From assembly GCA_963169105.1 (NCBI GenBank), contig OY720633.1, positions 139,544,700 through 139,608,699 on the forward strand: a stretch of DNA of 64,000 bases. The letters run 5' to 3'. This document shows positions 12,441 to 24,748 of the stretch, piece after piece. The stretch comes from Ceriagrion tenellum (lineage: Eukaryota; Arthropoda; Insecta; Odonata; Coenagrionidae). A model generated the notes under the pieces. It was not told the origin of the DNA. It did not search any database and saw only the letters and a list, made by a program, of their open reading frames with translations. A program made the translations under genes and the position numbers. The first letter of the stretch is position 1; every line of letters starts with the position of its first letter.

Positions 12441-13700
12441 AGTGGATGTGGATAGAAGAATGTATTTTACGCCCCCATAATTTTGGGATCCAATAGTATC
12501 AGCGTTTATTTTGGAAAGAGATGGGAAAGACATTTCCTCTTTCCTCCTAACTTCCTTCTTAGAAAACCTTTTGATAATCACATAATTTTCTGGGAGGCTA
12601 GAGAGGTCATGCAGAACAATCAGCGTAGCATTACTCTCTTGATAGTAGGTTACTCCAGGAGGTAACCAATGACTTAAGCTCTTTGCACCGCTGATGTAAG
12701 GTGGATTTAATTTTAATGATTCAGGATATATCTTGTGGAAATTGGTAATAGTTTGCATGAACTCAAGAATGGAACTTTGTTATATTTCCTCACTGTTTAT
12801 TCACAGCATCGATCTATGTTCTGAGAACACTTGTCATTATTTAAGTATACATAGGGAATTGTGCGAGCTTCTATACATTTAAAACCAGGAATAGAGGGAA
12901 AAAAGGGGTGGCGGGTGGGGATGGGATGACGTAAAGGAAAAGAATGAATTGGAAGAATGCCAAAACTTGGAGGATAAAAAAAATCTTTTAATACATCAAA
13001 ATAATTAAATTTCACCCTCCAGGTTCTATTCAATCATGCAAAATTTAGCTCATTTCAAATTCATTTGTTATATTTTTTTTACATTCTCCTTCGGTTTGAT
13101 TTCTCGATATACCTTACTCTTCTTTTCTGATGCCGAGGTCATGCCTTTTGCCCTTCAGCTAGGCAACGAGCCCTGGCGAGTCCCTAAATTCTCTCGAAGG
13201 ATGCCTCCCACAGGAGTTGACCCTCATCCTGCGGCCTGAAGTGCCGGGCACATCCCACGCCCCGCGACGGTGTTCACCGTTGGTCGGAGTCGGGAAAAAC
13301 ATGGTGAAACAGAAGGAATGCTAAGGTCGGGAGAACCCTGGAGGGAAAATGAAATGGGGATGGGGATCCAATAAATAACGACGCATATATTTCCCGTGAA
13401 TGTGAGACAGAGTCGTCGTCGCATCATCTATTTTTTTCATAGATATATCTTACTTTCGAGACTAAACAATGGTCACATTTCATCACCATGTTTTGCTCCA
13501 TTGGCACGAAATAAAATACGCCAAAATTTGGGTGATACAATGGCATTAGTTTATTTCTTTTTAAAGGAAGTGTATTAGTAGAGGGTTCAATAAAATGACT
13601 ACGTAATAGTGACTAGAGAAGGATGATATTTCAAATCATTAACTCCATGTATATGGAATTTCCATCCTCTTTTTCTCGTCTTACTATCCCAAGCCTTTTC
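12441..13700. other. AT-rich DNA with a short GC patch, no gene seen
   Basis: A GC-richer patch (13130-13350) contains a small perfect hairpin (ACGGTG, TT, CACCGT) at about 13268. No coding domain was recognised. Confidence 0.4.
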
Positions 13701-13750
13701 CCTCCCCCCAACGACCACCGATGAGTGTGTATGACTGAGAGCTCTATGCA

Positions 13751-13795
13751 ATGTATCTGATGATGTCGACTACTCGACGAAACCATTCGTCCAAT
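13751..13795 (+). ncRNA. Hammerhead-ribozyme-like core
   Basis: The plus strand shows CTGATGA (13757-13763), one T, a perfect 5-bp stem GTCGA/TCGAC with loop CTAC, then GAAA (13779-13782). These are the two invariant strands of the hammerhead core in correct order and spacing around stem II. After GAAA a minimal stem III (AC with GT, loop CATTC) would place GTC, the preferred cleavage triplet, at 13789-13791. Short stem III is typical of hammerheads in Penelope-like retroelements. Stem I is poorly paired here, so the copy may be inactive. No Penelope coding sequence was seen next to it. Confidence 0.45.
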
Positions 13796-13799
13796 AAAT

Positions 13800-15560
13800 A
13801 TTCTACGTAAAACTTACAAAGTTTATGTTAATTCCCGAACATTCATGTTTGTTAATTGAATGATAATATCAAATTGTATATCACCTAATTTCTTTGAAAC
13901 AAATCTCATATCTACCCTTTCAATTATTGGTTAACTGTAGGTACCTCTTAGTGTTTTATTAATGATCCAGAATGCCCACTCTCATGAGATAAGATATGAT
14001 ACTATCACCTCAGTGATTGGCACTTAGTGCTAACCACACCAGAATCAAGTTTGTGACTCATTTTTGCTTTCACTGTACAAAGATCAATTCAATCACATTG
14101 CCTCAGTCACTTTGAGTGGTTTCGTGCAGTAAAAACTCACGATCAATAACAGTTTCGTTGTTGAATTTATTCGTTTCACCCTCTCAAATCTGTTGCTACC
14201 AGATTTGTATACGCCGTCATGTTTTTTGAGATAGTGTGGATTGGGTGAATTCGTACATCAAACATTTTTGAGCGAGTTTCAACTTCTTAGGCAAGTTTCA
14301 AATGTTTGATGAGGTAAACTGTACATAGTAGCCAATATATTTCAGGACGTTTATTTCAAGTATCATGAAAAAGTTTTCAATGTTAGAGAACTATTAATTA
14401 GGATCGTATAAATTTTCTGGTAAGGTATTAAATTAAAGACTTACTGAGATCTATAAATAACAATAATGAAACAATTTTGAGCTGTTAGCGTAATATTCAC
14501 TGAAATTGACATTCTAAGGCTATATATAACGGAAGTCTTCCAGGTTAAAGAAAATGAAATAGCAATTTTTCCGTAAGAAACTTTCCAGTGACTTGTCCGA
14601 CTGATGACTCATCCGACCGACTTATTCGGCGTATTTTACCCCCGAAATGAAACGAAACGCGTTCTTGTAATCATCATCGGTCACTATCAGTTCTAAGATT
14701 GAATTTCCTTTTCTTTACCCTTCTCATTCAGGATCCGTGTTTCTTCGATTTTAGAGTGTCTTTTTCTATTACTAAATGTATATTTCCGTGATGATTGCAA
14801 TTGGTGTACTTCATTTTTTCCGATTTAGTCACACTTCCAGGCAATCATTTGTGTTAATGGATTATCCAATGCCTTTAGTGTACCTTCAATGTTTTTAAAG
14901 ATTAAAGGTTTTCTACATTAAAGGTTTTTGAAGTTGGCTTAAATGCTTATCATTTCCTTTGCTGTGAACTTAAATCATAATGTTTTAAACTTAGTGAACG
15001 TCGATTGGTCACCTGCTATTCTACACCAAGCACATAGATTCATTTTCTATAACCTACGGGTGTTTCCACCAACCCATATCTTCTTCAGCATACTTCAATC
15101 ATTTCCTTATTACAATTTCCATCTTCAAGAATCTATAAATCCCATTCAATTCCTTCCACTGCTCTGAATGAATGGATATCAGCCACTTCTCTCAATCTTC
15201 ATAATTCAATCAACTGCGTTTTTAGTGCTCTTCCTCTTCATTTATTTCGGCTGCTGAAGTTGAGATTTAGATAACATGCAAAGCTTACTTTATATTAAAC
15301 TCCTCATTGAAATTTCAAAATGATATTAGATAATAATCAGGCGCCTTTATAGTCATTCTGCTTTTTGAAGACAATAATGAACAACTAAAGCCAAGAATGA
15401 TGTTAAATAACATTGATTTGTGTCGGAGAGTGAATGAGATGATGGGACTCGCTTGCAATTTTTTTCCATCCGAGTATCTTGTGGAATATCTATCGCAAAT
15501 GATGACTCTGTACTTTTGCGCCTAGTTGTGTTAAAAGTTTGAACAAAAAAACCGTGAGAA
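13800..15560. other. AT-rich DNA, no gene seen
   Basis: No supported gene. A CTGATGA followed by GAAA-containing sequence near 14592-14650 was considered as another hammerhead and not accepted. Confidence 0.45.
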
Positions 15561-16512
15561 AGAGAGATGGATACTCTCTCTCTCTCCAATGGCGCAATAG
15601 CCCTAGTTGAGCCTTGGCCTCGTCAATTTTCCGTATCCATCCATCTCGGTCGCTTGACTGTTCTCTCCAGTTCCTGATACTTAGTAGGTCTCTTGCATCT
15701 TTGCTTATGTTATCTTTCCACCTTGACCTTGGTTTTTCCACTGGTCTCTTTCCTCCCATACTCTCAAAGAAGACTTTTTTACCACCCTCGTCTCTGGCAT
15801 CCGCTGGACATGTCCAGCCCATCCGAGCCTCATTAGCTTAATGTGTGAGGAAATTTTGGGTTCTTTGTAAAGTTCATATATATTTTTGGTTCCAAAAAAT
15901 TCTCCATATCCCTTCACTGTTTACTGGCCTATAGATTCTCCTTAATATTCTTCTTTTTAAGCTATCCAGTAGTTCAGTGAATTTGGCCGTCATTGTCCAT
16001 GTTTCACTTCCGTATGACAGAACTGTACGCATTAGGGTTTTATGGAGCTTAACTTTTGCTTCCCTGTAACTATATCTAGACTTAAACACAGGAAGTAGAG
16101 AGTAGAAGGTACGGTTTGCTGCATCTATTCCCTTTCTTATTTCCTTGGTCTCATCGTTGTCTGAGGACACATTGGTACCCAAAGAGGTAAAGTTGTTTAT
16201 ACCTTCAAAGTTGTAGTTCCCAATGGTGATGTTTTGCCCATTACTGACTCTATGCTTTCTATTTTGTAACATGAACTTAGTTTTATGTTCGTTTACTGTG
16301 AGGCCTAGATCTTTAGCAGCTGTTTCTAGGTTCCCAAAGGTTTCCTTTATTTATGGTACAGATATTCCCAAAATATTCAGATTATCTGCGTATCCTACGA
16401 TTTGCTTTGATGTATTTGTGAGGGTTGCATCAGTGTCAATTCCAGTATTTCTTGTAACATTTTCTAGGACCCGATCGAAAAGCATGGGTGCTAGTCTGAG
16501 AGAGATGGATAC
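15561..16512. repeat. 14-bp target site duplication flanking a LINE
   Basis: AGAGAGATGGATAC occurs at 15561-15574 and 16499-16512, exactly bracketing the truncated LINE. Such 12-16 bp duplications are usual for target-primed reverse transcription. Confidence 0.75.
15575..16498 (-). mobile_element. 5'-truncated non-LTR retrotransposon (LINE), C-terminal RT part
   Basis: Read on the minus strand from 16498, the sequence encodes the end of a LINE reverse transcriptase. Visible in order are LAPMLFDRVLE, the catalytic-site region IVGYADN (family YADD; the second Asp is now Asn, about 16380-16392), LTVNEHKTKFM, LSYGSETWTMT, RRILRRIYRPVN, RLGWAGHVQRM, RSRWKDNISKDA and WREQSSDRDGW. Disabling changes are a TAA at 16351-16353 and frameshifts near 15885 and 15790. 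The 3' end runs into a (GA)n tail against the target duplication. The endonuclease domain and most of the RT were lost to 5' truncation, which happened close to the palm domain. RTE- or CR1-like by motif style; the clade is not determined. Confidence 0.85.
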
Positions 16513-16840
16513 AGAAAGAGAAAAAAGAGAGATACTCCATGAAAAGAAGAATGAAATGAGAGAGGGAGAAATAAAAGAGACGAGGAGAATGAAAGTGGAG
16601 ATGTAGAGAACCAAATAAATAGAAAGGGAGGGAGAGATATATATAGAGGTAGTGCGGAGTGTTTGCTCAAAAGCCTGAAAGGCAAACAAATGGAATTTGG
16701 CGGGTAAGGGACGAGGGGAGGAAGGGAGAGGGTGAGTGAGTGGGAACATAAGGCTGAATCGATGAGCGTGGAAAGAGAGAGCAAGAGAGCTAAGGGGGAA
16801 ACCCTAGAGTGGGAAATGTGACGATGAGCAGAGATACTGC
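16513..16840. repeat. Purine-rich low-complexity tract
   Basis: G/A-rich plus strand continuing from the (GA)n LINE target. Minus-strand frames are Ser/Leu/Phe-rich low complexity. Confidence 0.4.
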
Positions 16841-19030
16841 GTGGCCCTCCCTTTTTGAGAGCCAAATGGTCCAGAAAGTCACGGGATCAAACGGGAACTT
16901 ACCAGCTAAAAATAGGACAGATTTAGGCTTTTACTCAATATTCATCACTTAGATGTCCGTAGGTTAAAATATTTTCTTAATCTCGTGAGTAAACGCAAAA
17001 CCTATTTACATCCCAATGGGGTTTATTAGTGAGTGCGAATACCTCAATATTTAACGATAATCAATATGTATGGCGATAATACGAAAACTTCGTTTAAACT
17101 CAATGAGTCTTACTAAGACTAGGCTATTATTTCTGAAGATAAGAGACTGCTTAATAGAATATATTGGAATCCCCATCCCCCAATTACACCTGTGATGACC
17201 ATCATTAGAATAGCAAAGACTGGTTGGTATATTGATGGAATAGGTTGTAGTTTACCCTAGAACTCCTCAAAACACTAACTCATAGCTATTGTTCTTTTTA
17301 AAAATTAGACCAAAAGTGTCACGTGTGTTCTATGCACCCTATTGTTTCGTTTATTGTTCTGTACCTTTGAATCTATATAGGCCCATGCGCAAATTCATAC
17401 ACGAAGTAAATATTTACGAAATCTTTGATATTTTCATTGGTTAGAAAGGGAGGGTAATGGATGATACACTGTAATTTCATGCAAATAGCCGTCTCGTCTC
17501 AGTACTTCCTTAATAAAGAAGAGGGTAATGAAAAAAACGGGAAGTGGAGGTTTCTTTCTAAGTGAGAGGTAATGGTTTGATTTCTGAGCAACGGAACGGA
17601 GGAATTGTGAGGATGGCATTTATAAAGTGATCGGTGATCCGGAACAATCTCACATTTACTTCTAAGAATGGCCGAGTGCTTTATCAGGAATTACCGGTAT
17701 AATAACCTATTGTGGGAACTTTGGGATTGCCATTAAATCACAGCAGTGCACAGTTAGTACTAAGCTTTGTATGATCTATAGTGAAGCGAAATTGAGACGG
17801 GTATTACCTATGCCAAATTAATTAAGTGTGACGCTCTTTGTGGTTCACAAACGCTCTGCTATTGATTTTAATGGCACCATTAGGGTAGAGTACTTGTTTT
17901 TATGCCAATCTACTGTCGCGTGGCCGCCAGACCTTATTGGTCTTTTCCAACGCTGTGATTTTAAATTTATTATGGTGCCGTGTTTTAGGAAGCTCCTTTT
18001 CTTCCATATTGTCCTATATTATTATCCTATTAAGGTGCCATATTTGCTTCCTACAAGTTCATGCATTGTTTATTACACGCTCTTCTGTTTTAATGATAGT
18101 TTTAGCTATTATAAAATCACCTAGAAATCAATGAATTATTCCTCATTTTTAAGACAAATATTTCACCCTTCAAAAGGTAACAAAATATTAGCCCCTAACC
18201 ACACTACTTTTTCAGATATTTGACAATAAATACCAGTCATTTTGCATGTAAAATGGTACAAATAGTACCTTTCTTTAAAAAATGAGAACTTCATTACTCC
18301 TACATCTCGTTCGACATTAAATAGTGTATAGTTTGTAATTTTTACCAACCATTTTTCAAATTAATATATCTTTATAAGCTCACCACATTATATTTATAGA
18401 ATCCCAGATAGATTGTCAGTTTTGGCGAAAATTCAAACTTATCCTACGCGTGAAAAAAATTAGTCAAATTAAAGACTTACACAGATATTTATACTTATTT
18501 ATTTTTGACTTCAGTTATATAAAAGTATATTTTTTTACTATTAATATAACATTACTAAATGCTTTCTACAGTTGCTGTAATCAAAAGATAAATGTAAAAT
18601 ATGGTAGGTATCCACTGCGACTCGGGGAAAACCTCGCTCGAACTGTCTTGGGACTCTTAATCTCTTCTACCAAGTTCACTCACGACTTTCTCATTCTTCC
18701 TCTTCCACCACACCATTCATTCCTGTTTCAATAATCTGTTTAGCTGTTTATCTCTAATTCATGCTCCCAACATTGTCAAGCCAAAGATATACCCTCATTT
18801 TTTATGCATTCAATCCACGCTCTCCCGCCACCCACTTATTTTAAATGATAACTCTCCGATTTTGATGGAAAACATTTTTTACAAGTCAAACACCAAATGC
18901 GTTATGGTCACATTTGCGCATTTTCTGGCTCGTCTGATTTTACTGCCACACTATACAAGTATGCAGTAGAAGATAGAAACACTTGTTCACCATGTTATGT
19001 TTTCTCCCTTAGACCAACATTCACATATTT
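16841..19030. other. AT-rich DNA, no gene seen
   Basis: No supported gene, RNA gene or repeat with recognisable ends. Confidence 0.45.
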
Positions 19031-19032
19031 TC

Positions 19033-19495
19033 ATCGTCATTGTCATCATCATGCTGCGTTTATCCCTAGGGGACCGCGCATTGCCACTGTTGAAGCTTTC
19101 CACTCTTCTTTAGACATTACCATTGTCTTTCAGTACTTCCAAGCATACAGTTATTGTTGATCCTCATTCACTATACTTATCCATCTCTTTCGGGGTCGAC
19201 CTGCTGGTATTCTTCCTTCTGCGATCCTTTCCATTACAAATTTTGTCTCTCTCTCGTCAATCATCCTCAAAACATGCCCAGCACATTTTAGCCTCATACT
19301 TTTCATCAATGCCACAATTTGGGTATCTGGTAAAGCTGTTCCATTTCCTCATTGTGAAGTCTTCTCCATTTTCCGGTTAATCAGTATGATAGGGCTCATT
19401 TATTTTTCTAAGGATGTTCCTTTCAAATACAAAGAGATGTTTCATTTCTTTCCTCAGAATGCTTCAAGTTTGGAAGCCATAATCGACGACTGGAA
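19033..19495 (-). mobile_element. LINE 3' fragment with C-terminal RT region and GAT-type tail
   Basis: Minus-strand reading shows, across frameshifts, LFVFERNILRKIN, WRRLHNEEMEQLYQIPKLW, RLKCAGHVLRMIDERE, EGRIPAGRPRKRW and finally EEWKASTVAMRGPLGINAA followed by TGA at 19049-19051 and a short ATGATG-rich tail. The string RLxxAGHVxRM, then GRPRxRW, is the signature of the C-terminal region of many arthropod LINE reverse transcriptases. The catalytic palm is missing. The fragment belongs to a different family from the 15.6-kb LINE: its carboxy end and tail differ. The upper boundary is uncertain. Confidence 0.75.
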
Positions 19496-19499
19496 GAAT

Positions 19500-19895
19500 T
19501 GTCTCACTACTTTTTCCAAATTATTCATAATTTGATGAAATTGGTAATATTATATTTGATCTCGGCCTTTTTATACCTCAACATGGACCGTGATGTTTGT
19601 GTTGGCTCGGTAGCCTATGAATTCGAATCTCTCTCGGGCATTTCCATTGAGCTTATTTTAGGATCAAGGCCTCACGTAAGATGGGTGAGCTCGGAGCTCA
19701 TAAAAACCCAAGATTGCTTTTATTCCGCCTTTGTGAAAGAGAAGTAAATTTTGATCGTTGAAGATTATGGTCTCTTATCTAAGCAACCTCTAGAAGGCAT
19801 GGTCAGTTAAACACGTGATAAGTGAAGTCGTGAAACACTACAGCAGAAAACCTTTTGTATCCCTGATTATCCCAGAGTTTTGCGATGGTAGTAAC
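19500..19895. other. AT-rich DNA, no gene seen
   Basis: No recognisable feature between the LINE fragment and the GC island. Confidence 0.4.
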
Positions 19896-20525
19896 AGGAG
19901 GAGGCCTTCGGAGATAATTGCCGTAATCTCCCATCGGCCCCCGGCCCTTCTCTTCCGGTTGCCTTTCAAGGAGGGCACCTCTCCTTCTGTTTTTCCCGCC
20001 GTCTGATGGAGTAGCGTCCGCGAGGAGGCCTCAGGGAGGCCACAGGGTCGCCGGGAAAGAAACCGTCTCTCGCTCTCCACTCCGAGGTCCCTTTTCCTTC
20101 GCCTCATACCGTTCCGACCCCATCCCCTCTTCACAGGCATCCCCCATCAACTCCCGTCTCACGACCTATCAGTCCTTTAATGGAATAATTCACAGCCGGG
20201 CGATAGCTCCTTCGAGAGTTCTCTCTCCGGGGCCTCCCTCCCTCTCCTCTCTCTAATGCACGGCCGTAGAAACTTCTCGTCTTCTTCTACCTCCTCCTCT
20301 TCCTTCCTTTCCTCGATCCTCGTCTCGGCGGTGGTGTTAATTATTCATGAATGAGAAAAGCCTTCGTGAAGACCCTTCATTTCGCCTCGCCCGCAAGAGC
20401 TAAGGAGACGACGATTTCGGGGGCCAAGGAGGGAGAAAGAGAGTATTAGCGGCGTGGAGAGAGAGAGAAACAAGAGAGGGTGAATTACGAAGGCAGGGTG
20501 AGAGAGTTTTTCAACATTGGAACGG
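19896..20525. other. GC-rich island containing CpG
   Basis: About 600 bp of sequence clearly richer in G, C and CpG than its surroundings. It is C/T-biased on the plus strand up to about 20335 and G/A-biased after about 20400. The switch contains TTAATTATTCATGAATGAG at 20338-20356, with a homeodomain-type TAAT core and the palindrome ATTCATGAAT. No credible open frame. A promoter or enhancer is possible; no core promoter element can be assigned with confidence. Confidence 0.4.
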
Positions 20526-23500
20526 GTGGTCATACAAAAATTCCCGGACCTTTTACTGTGGGCAAAACGGATGTTTAGATAGGCTTGCTCGATCTGCAAA
20601 CACCATGAAAAGTGTTTGGTTGGGGGTGACCTTTAGCCAACACAAAGTAGTCAACATGCTACACATGTCATAAGATCTGAGAGCGATGAATTCATCGCCA
20701 AGTATCTGAAAATATGTAGCAGGGTTGTTTTCAACAGCGTGCACTAGACTTAATACTACATAAATGATATCAGCTATGAGAGCTTTTGAATTTTTTAACT
20801 ATGTAAATGCTCTGAGATGCAAAGAGTTGGGTGAGAGTTGGACAGAAAGCATGCGTGGCATGTTAGTAATACCACAATACTACATATCACGTAATTACAA
20901 AGGCATTAACAATAAAATAAAATAAACAGTTCCCACTGTGGTCAAACGAACTAATAATAAATTCTCCGTGACATCTTTTTCTGCCTCTTTTTGGTTCTGT
21001 GAAAGGATGGAATTAGAAAACTGCTCTGTTCTGTATTTTATTTCCCTGATGCGATAACCATGATCTAATCTACCATAGTATTCCAGGTTAACCTGTACAA
21101 TGTCTCTGACGACTCTCTCTCTCTCTCACTCTCTCTCTCTGTCTCTCTCTCTCTTTCTCTCGTCAGGTACAACTGGTAAATTAACTTCACAAAAATAGGA
21201 GGGTTAAAGATATATTTTTATATCTAGTCCTATGTAACTAAGCAATAAAAAGCGAAAATAGCGTAACCATTTTATACCTGTTGTAGCTATGTCAGCCGTG
21301 TTATTCATATGGGTGCAGGTAATATCCAAATGTCAAATTTTATTGAGGGTTTTAGATGGGTGTTTATTGGTTAAACCTATAGTGGTGTTAATTCCCTCCA
21401 TGTCTGAGGTATTTCCCTAGGTTTACAAATATAAGTTGTTTTATAGCCTCACTCATATTGCATATTTAAATTCTCAATCCCGAAAAACTCTATCACGCAA
21501 TTATGCAAGAACCTCTGCTTTGAAGTCAAATTCCAGTGCATCAGCTTACGTAATTACATGGAGAGTTACAATCATTATCGTATCATTTACATTTATCCTC
21601 GAGGTTGCCTCAGAACTTTATGCAAACATTTTGTTTTTCGGCTAATTTCGACGCAAAGTTTTATAAATATTCCTGTTAACGAAACAGTATTCGTAGTCAA
21701 CATAGTAAATAACAAGTCGAAAACTTTTTTTGCATCGTTAACTTTTTCATATTATTTTAATTTATTTCATGACGGAAATTGTTTTTGTTTGAGTCAACGG
21801 TTTGAAGATAGAGAATATTCGTCAGTTTCTAATTTCATCGAGTCCTCTTTCCATCGAGTATTTTGTCATGCATATCTTTGTGCTTGAGGAATGTTTGAAG
21901 GCTCACGTGGAGCTAGAGGGAGTTATAGTTCGCGTGACGATCGTTCATTGCTTATGCACGAGAAAGCGTCGACGATTAAGACAGTTGCCTGCTACGGAAA
22001 CCTTCCTACGTGTCATTTACCTCATTTTCCGGCTAAGGTATAAAGGATTTGAGGTTTATATTCTTTATACTGATACATGGGTATTATCTTCATCATTCGG
22101 CGCAAGAGCTTAGCCGGGAAATTACACCAAGCTCACGCTATGTTTTTCTATCGATTTTTTCATAGAGGAGCCCACAGCAAAATTATAATCATTAATGCTT
22201 TTTTCACCACTACAATTTAACCTCATTATTCTGGGTGTCTATTAAAAAAATATCATGTGTGTTAAGTTTGGCTATGCCAAATTGAGTTCTTAGCCTTCAT
22301 GACGCCTTATCCTCTTTTGTGTCCTTTACGTTAATGCTACATCTCATACACTCTCTCCTATTTTTATAGTTTGTTCACTTGAATCCTTTAGCTATGATAA
22401 TTTTTAACGTCCCAACTTGTTACATCGCAGTCAATCTTTTGCGATATATCTGTTTATTAAATTGATGTACTGCCATCCACTTAGTTCACACAAACCAACG
22501 AATCACGCTGCAATATCACTTGGTCATCTCCGAAATAACTCTCAATCTGTAGTTTACGAGCATATAAAAAATCGTCTCTAAACTCTTCCATATCCAAGCA
22601 CACATCATTGACCCCGTATAAGATATATATATTTTGCTCCTATGACTTATTCCATTTGTTTTACGGCGCACTCTTGTCGCACGGTGATACATCTACGAAC
22701 TACCTTGGAAGCTTCGGTGTCTTTAAGGATTTTCAAAAATTTATTTTTTCCATTACACCGGGGCGTGCTGTTTGCTTTCATTGATACATATAGATAAACG
22801 GTTCCCTTTAAGCTGTCACAAGAGTTTTTGGATGGAGGCGGTGAGGCACCAGCCATGAAAGGAAAGGGCACAAGGACAAGATTTGATAGAGTGAAAGAAC
22901 AAATTGAAAAGGCTTTGACGAATATATGACTGCCTCTTGAAGTAAAAATGGAATTTCACAATAAATGAGAGAAATATAAAAAAATACAGTGAATAACACA
23001 TGAATAAAATTATAATGGGTGACAAAATAAAAATCTGGTGACAATAAAATGGCAAGGTGAAAGCATAAAGGCTTGAGAGATGCAGAAATCCGACTCTCAG
23101 ACTGATGACTGCAAGTGTTTTTCTAATTGTAGTAATACATCTACTGGAAACTATCCGTTGTTTCCAGAAGTCTTGATGAATTTATGGCTCACGATGTGAT
23201 ATTTATGCCTTGATAACTGTAGCTTTAAATTGAAACTGTATTCTTAACTTTCTCATTTCAGGCCTAAGTTGCTGTTTCTGTGCTTTGATAATATAATTAT
23301 CAATACCACCGCTTTATTTCCAAAAGGCGCTAGTTTTTCCATAATAATACTAGGAAAGTTACACCTATGAGCTTACTGAGTTTATGTTCATCGTTTAAGG
23401 CAGTTAGATTGAGATATCACTTCACATAAAGTGGATGAATTTGGCCTCATTGTAAATAAAAAGATCCCATATTTCCAGTGAAAACAATAATCAGCAACTT

Positions 23501-24536
23501 ACAGTAGTACTTTTCAAAATATTTTCCAAAAAACCGCCATTTTACATAATACGGATACGTACTCTAGAGGGATTCTAGGTCTGGTTTCTTGATATGTAGA
23601 GGGAGGGGTTTCTAGTGTGTGCATTTCATCATCAATATAACAGAGTGTAGTTCTAACGCTTTCTCTAAAAATTTTCAAATAAATTAACAACTCACTACAT
23701 TGAATTATACATAATGCAAATAGTGATTGCATATTCAGTGTAAAGGCGTGACAAAAATCTATCACAACAACGCCTTGCACTTGTACATTTATTTGACAGC
23801 TGTGAATTTGAATAATGTAGAATAAATTCATTGAGTAATTTATGCTACAGCATAAAAATGATCACATGGACCATGAATTAGTAGCATCTCCTTAATCTGG
23901 AAATAGCTTTAAATAAATGTGTACTGCTCTTTGATTTTAAAATTTTATAATTACTATTTTATGCCTACCTAAAACATACAGACGTTTTTATTACACACCT
24001 TTTGCTAGAGATAGAGCGTCTTCAAAAATGATGCAAAAACTAATGTTTTCTTCTCAAACTTATATTTCTTTCTCCACCAACTTTCACATTTTTTGACCGT
24101 TGCTCTTCCAGCGACCGTTGGTGTTGTTGTTTTTTATGTTTGCCGACTCATCTGTTATTTACTCTTTCGTTTTCCGCCGCTGGCCTTGGCGGAGTACATT
24201 CGTCGCGACGCTCACTTCTTGCTCTCCTGGCAACGAGGGAAATTTCGCCACCCACCTACTGCCCCCCCCCCCCTCGAATACGTCAGCACGAGCTCCAGGC
24301 CAATTCATTTATTTCTCTACTATGCCAATAACGGTGGTAATCTTGTTTTTTAACCTGTATTTTTAACTCTTTCCCGCCTTTGTGGATTGTTAGACAATAC
24401 TTCTCCCAATCGCTCCCAATTAATTTAATCGATAAAATATTTATTTTCTCAGTTTATTTCGTGAAATCCTTATATTTTATGGTTCTTAGCAAGAAGCTGA
24501 ATTTTTTGTTTCACAGCAGAACAGCTGCAGCAGAGT
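20526..24536. other. AT-rich DNA, no gene seen
   Basis: No supported gene. Contains a CT microsatellite (21111-21165) and a GC-richer patch with a 12-base C run (24262-24273). Open frames up to 109 codons show no recognised domain. Confidence 0.45.
21111..21165. repeat. (CT)n microsatellite, imperfect
   Basis: Imperfect CT/CA/GT dinucleotide run of about 55 bp, mostly CTCTCT. Confidence 0.9.
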
Positions 24537-24748
24537 AGGAGAACTTAGAGACACCCTGAAGACCACCAAAGATGATTAAGAACTGAAGATACCAGGTGAT
24601 TACCACATCCTTTGTGAATGTGGATACCTATGCGTCGATAAGACTCGTATAAATATGCCTGAAATAGCATGGAAGGTGCATCTGACTCTTCCACTGAGGG
24701 AACCAGTGATGTCGGTGCTTAACCACGAGAATGAACATAGACGGTCAA

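Noticed and set aside
11750..12758. 179- and 190-codon minus-strand frames
   Set aside because: Composition-driven openness over a purine-rich island, overlapping in different frames, no domain.
14590..14660. CTGATGA followed by GAAA as a third hammerhead
   Set aside because: The intervening stem II does not pair adjacent to GAAA, and stems I and III could not be formed.
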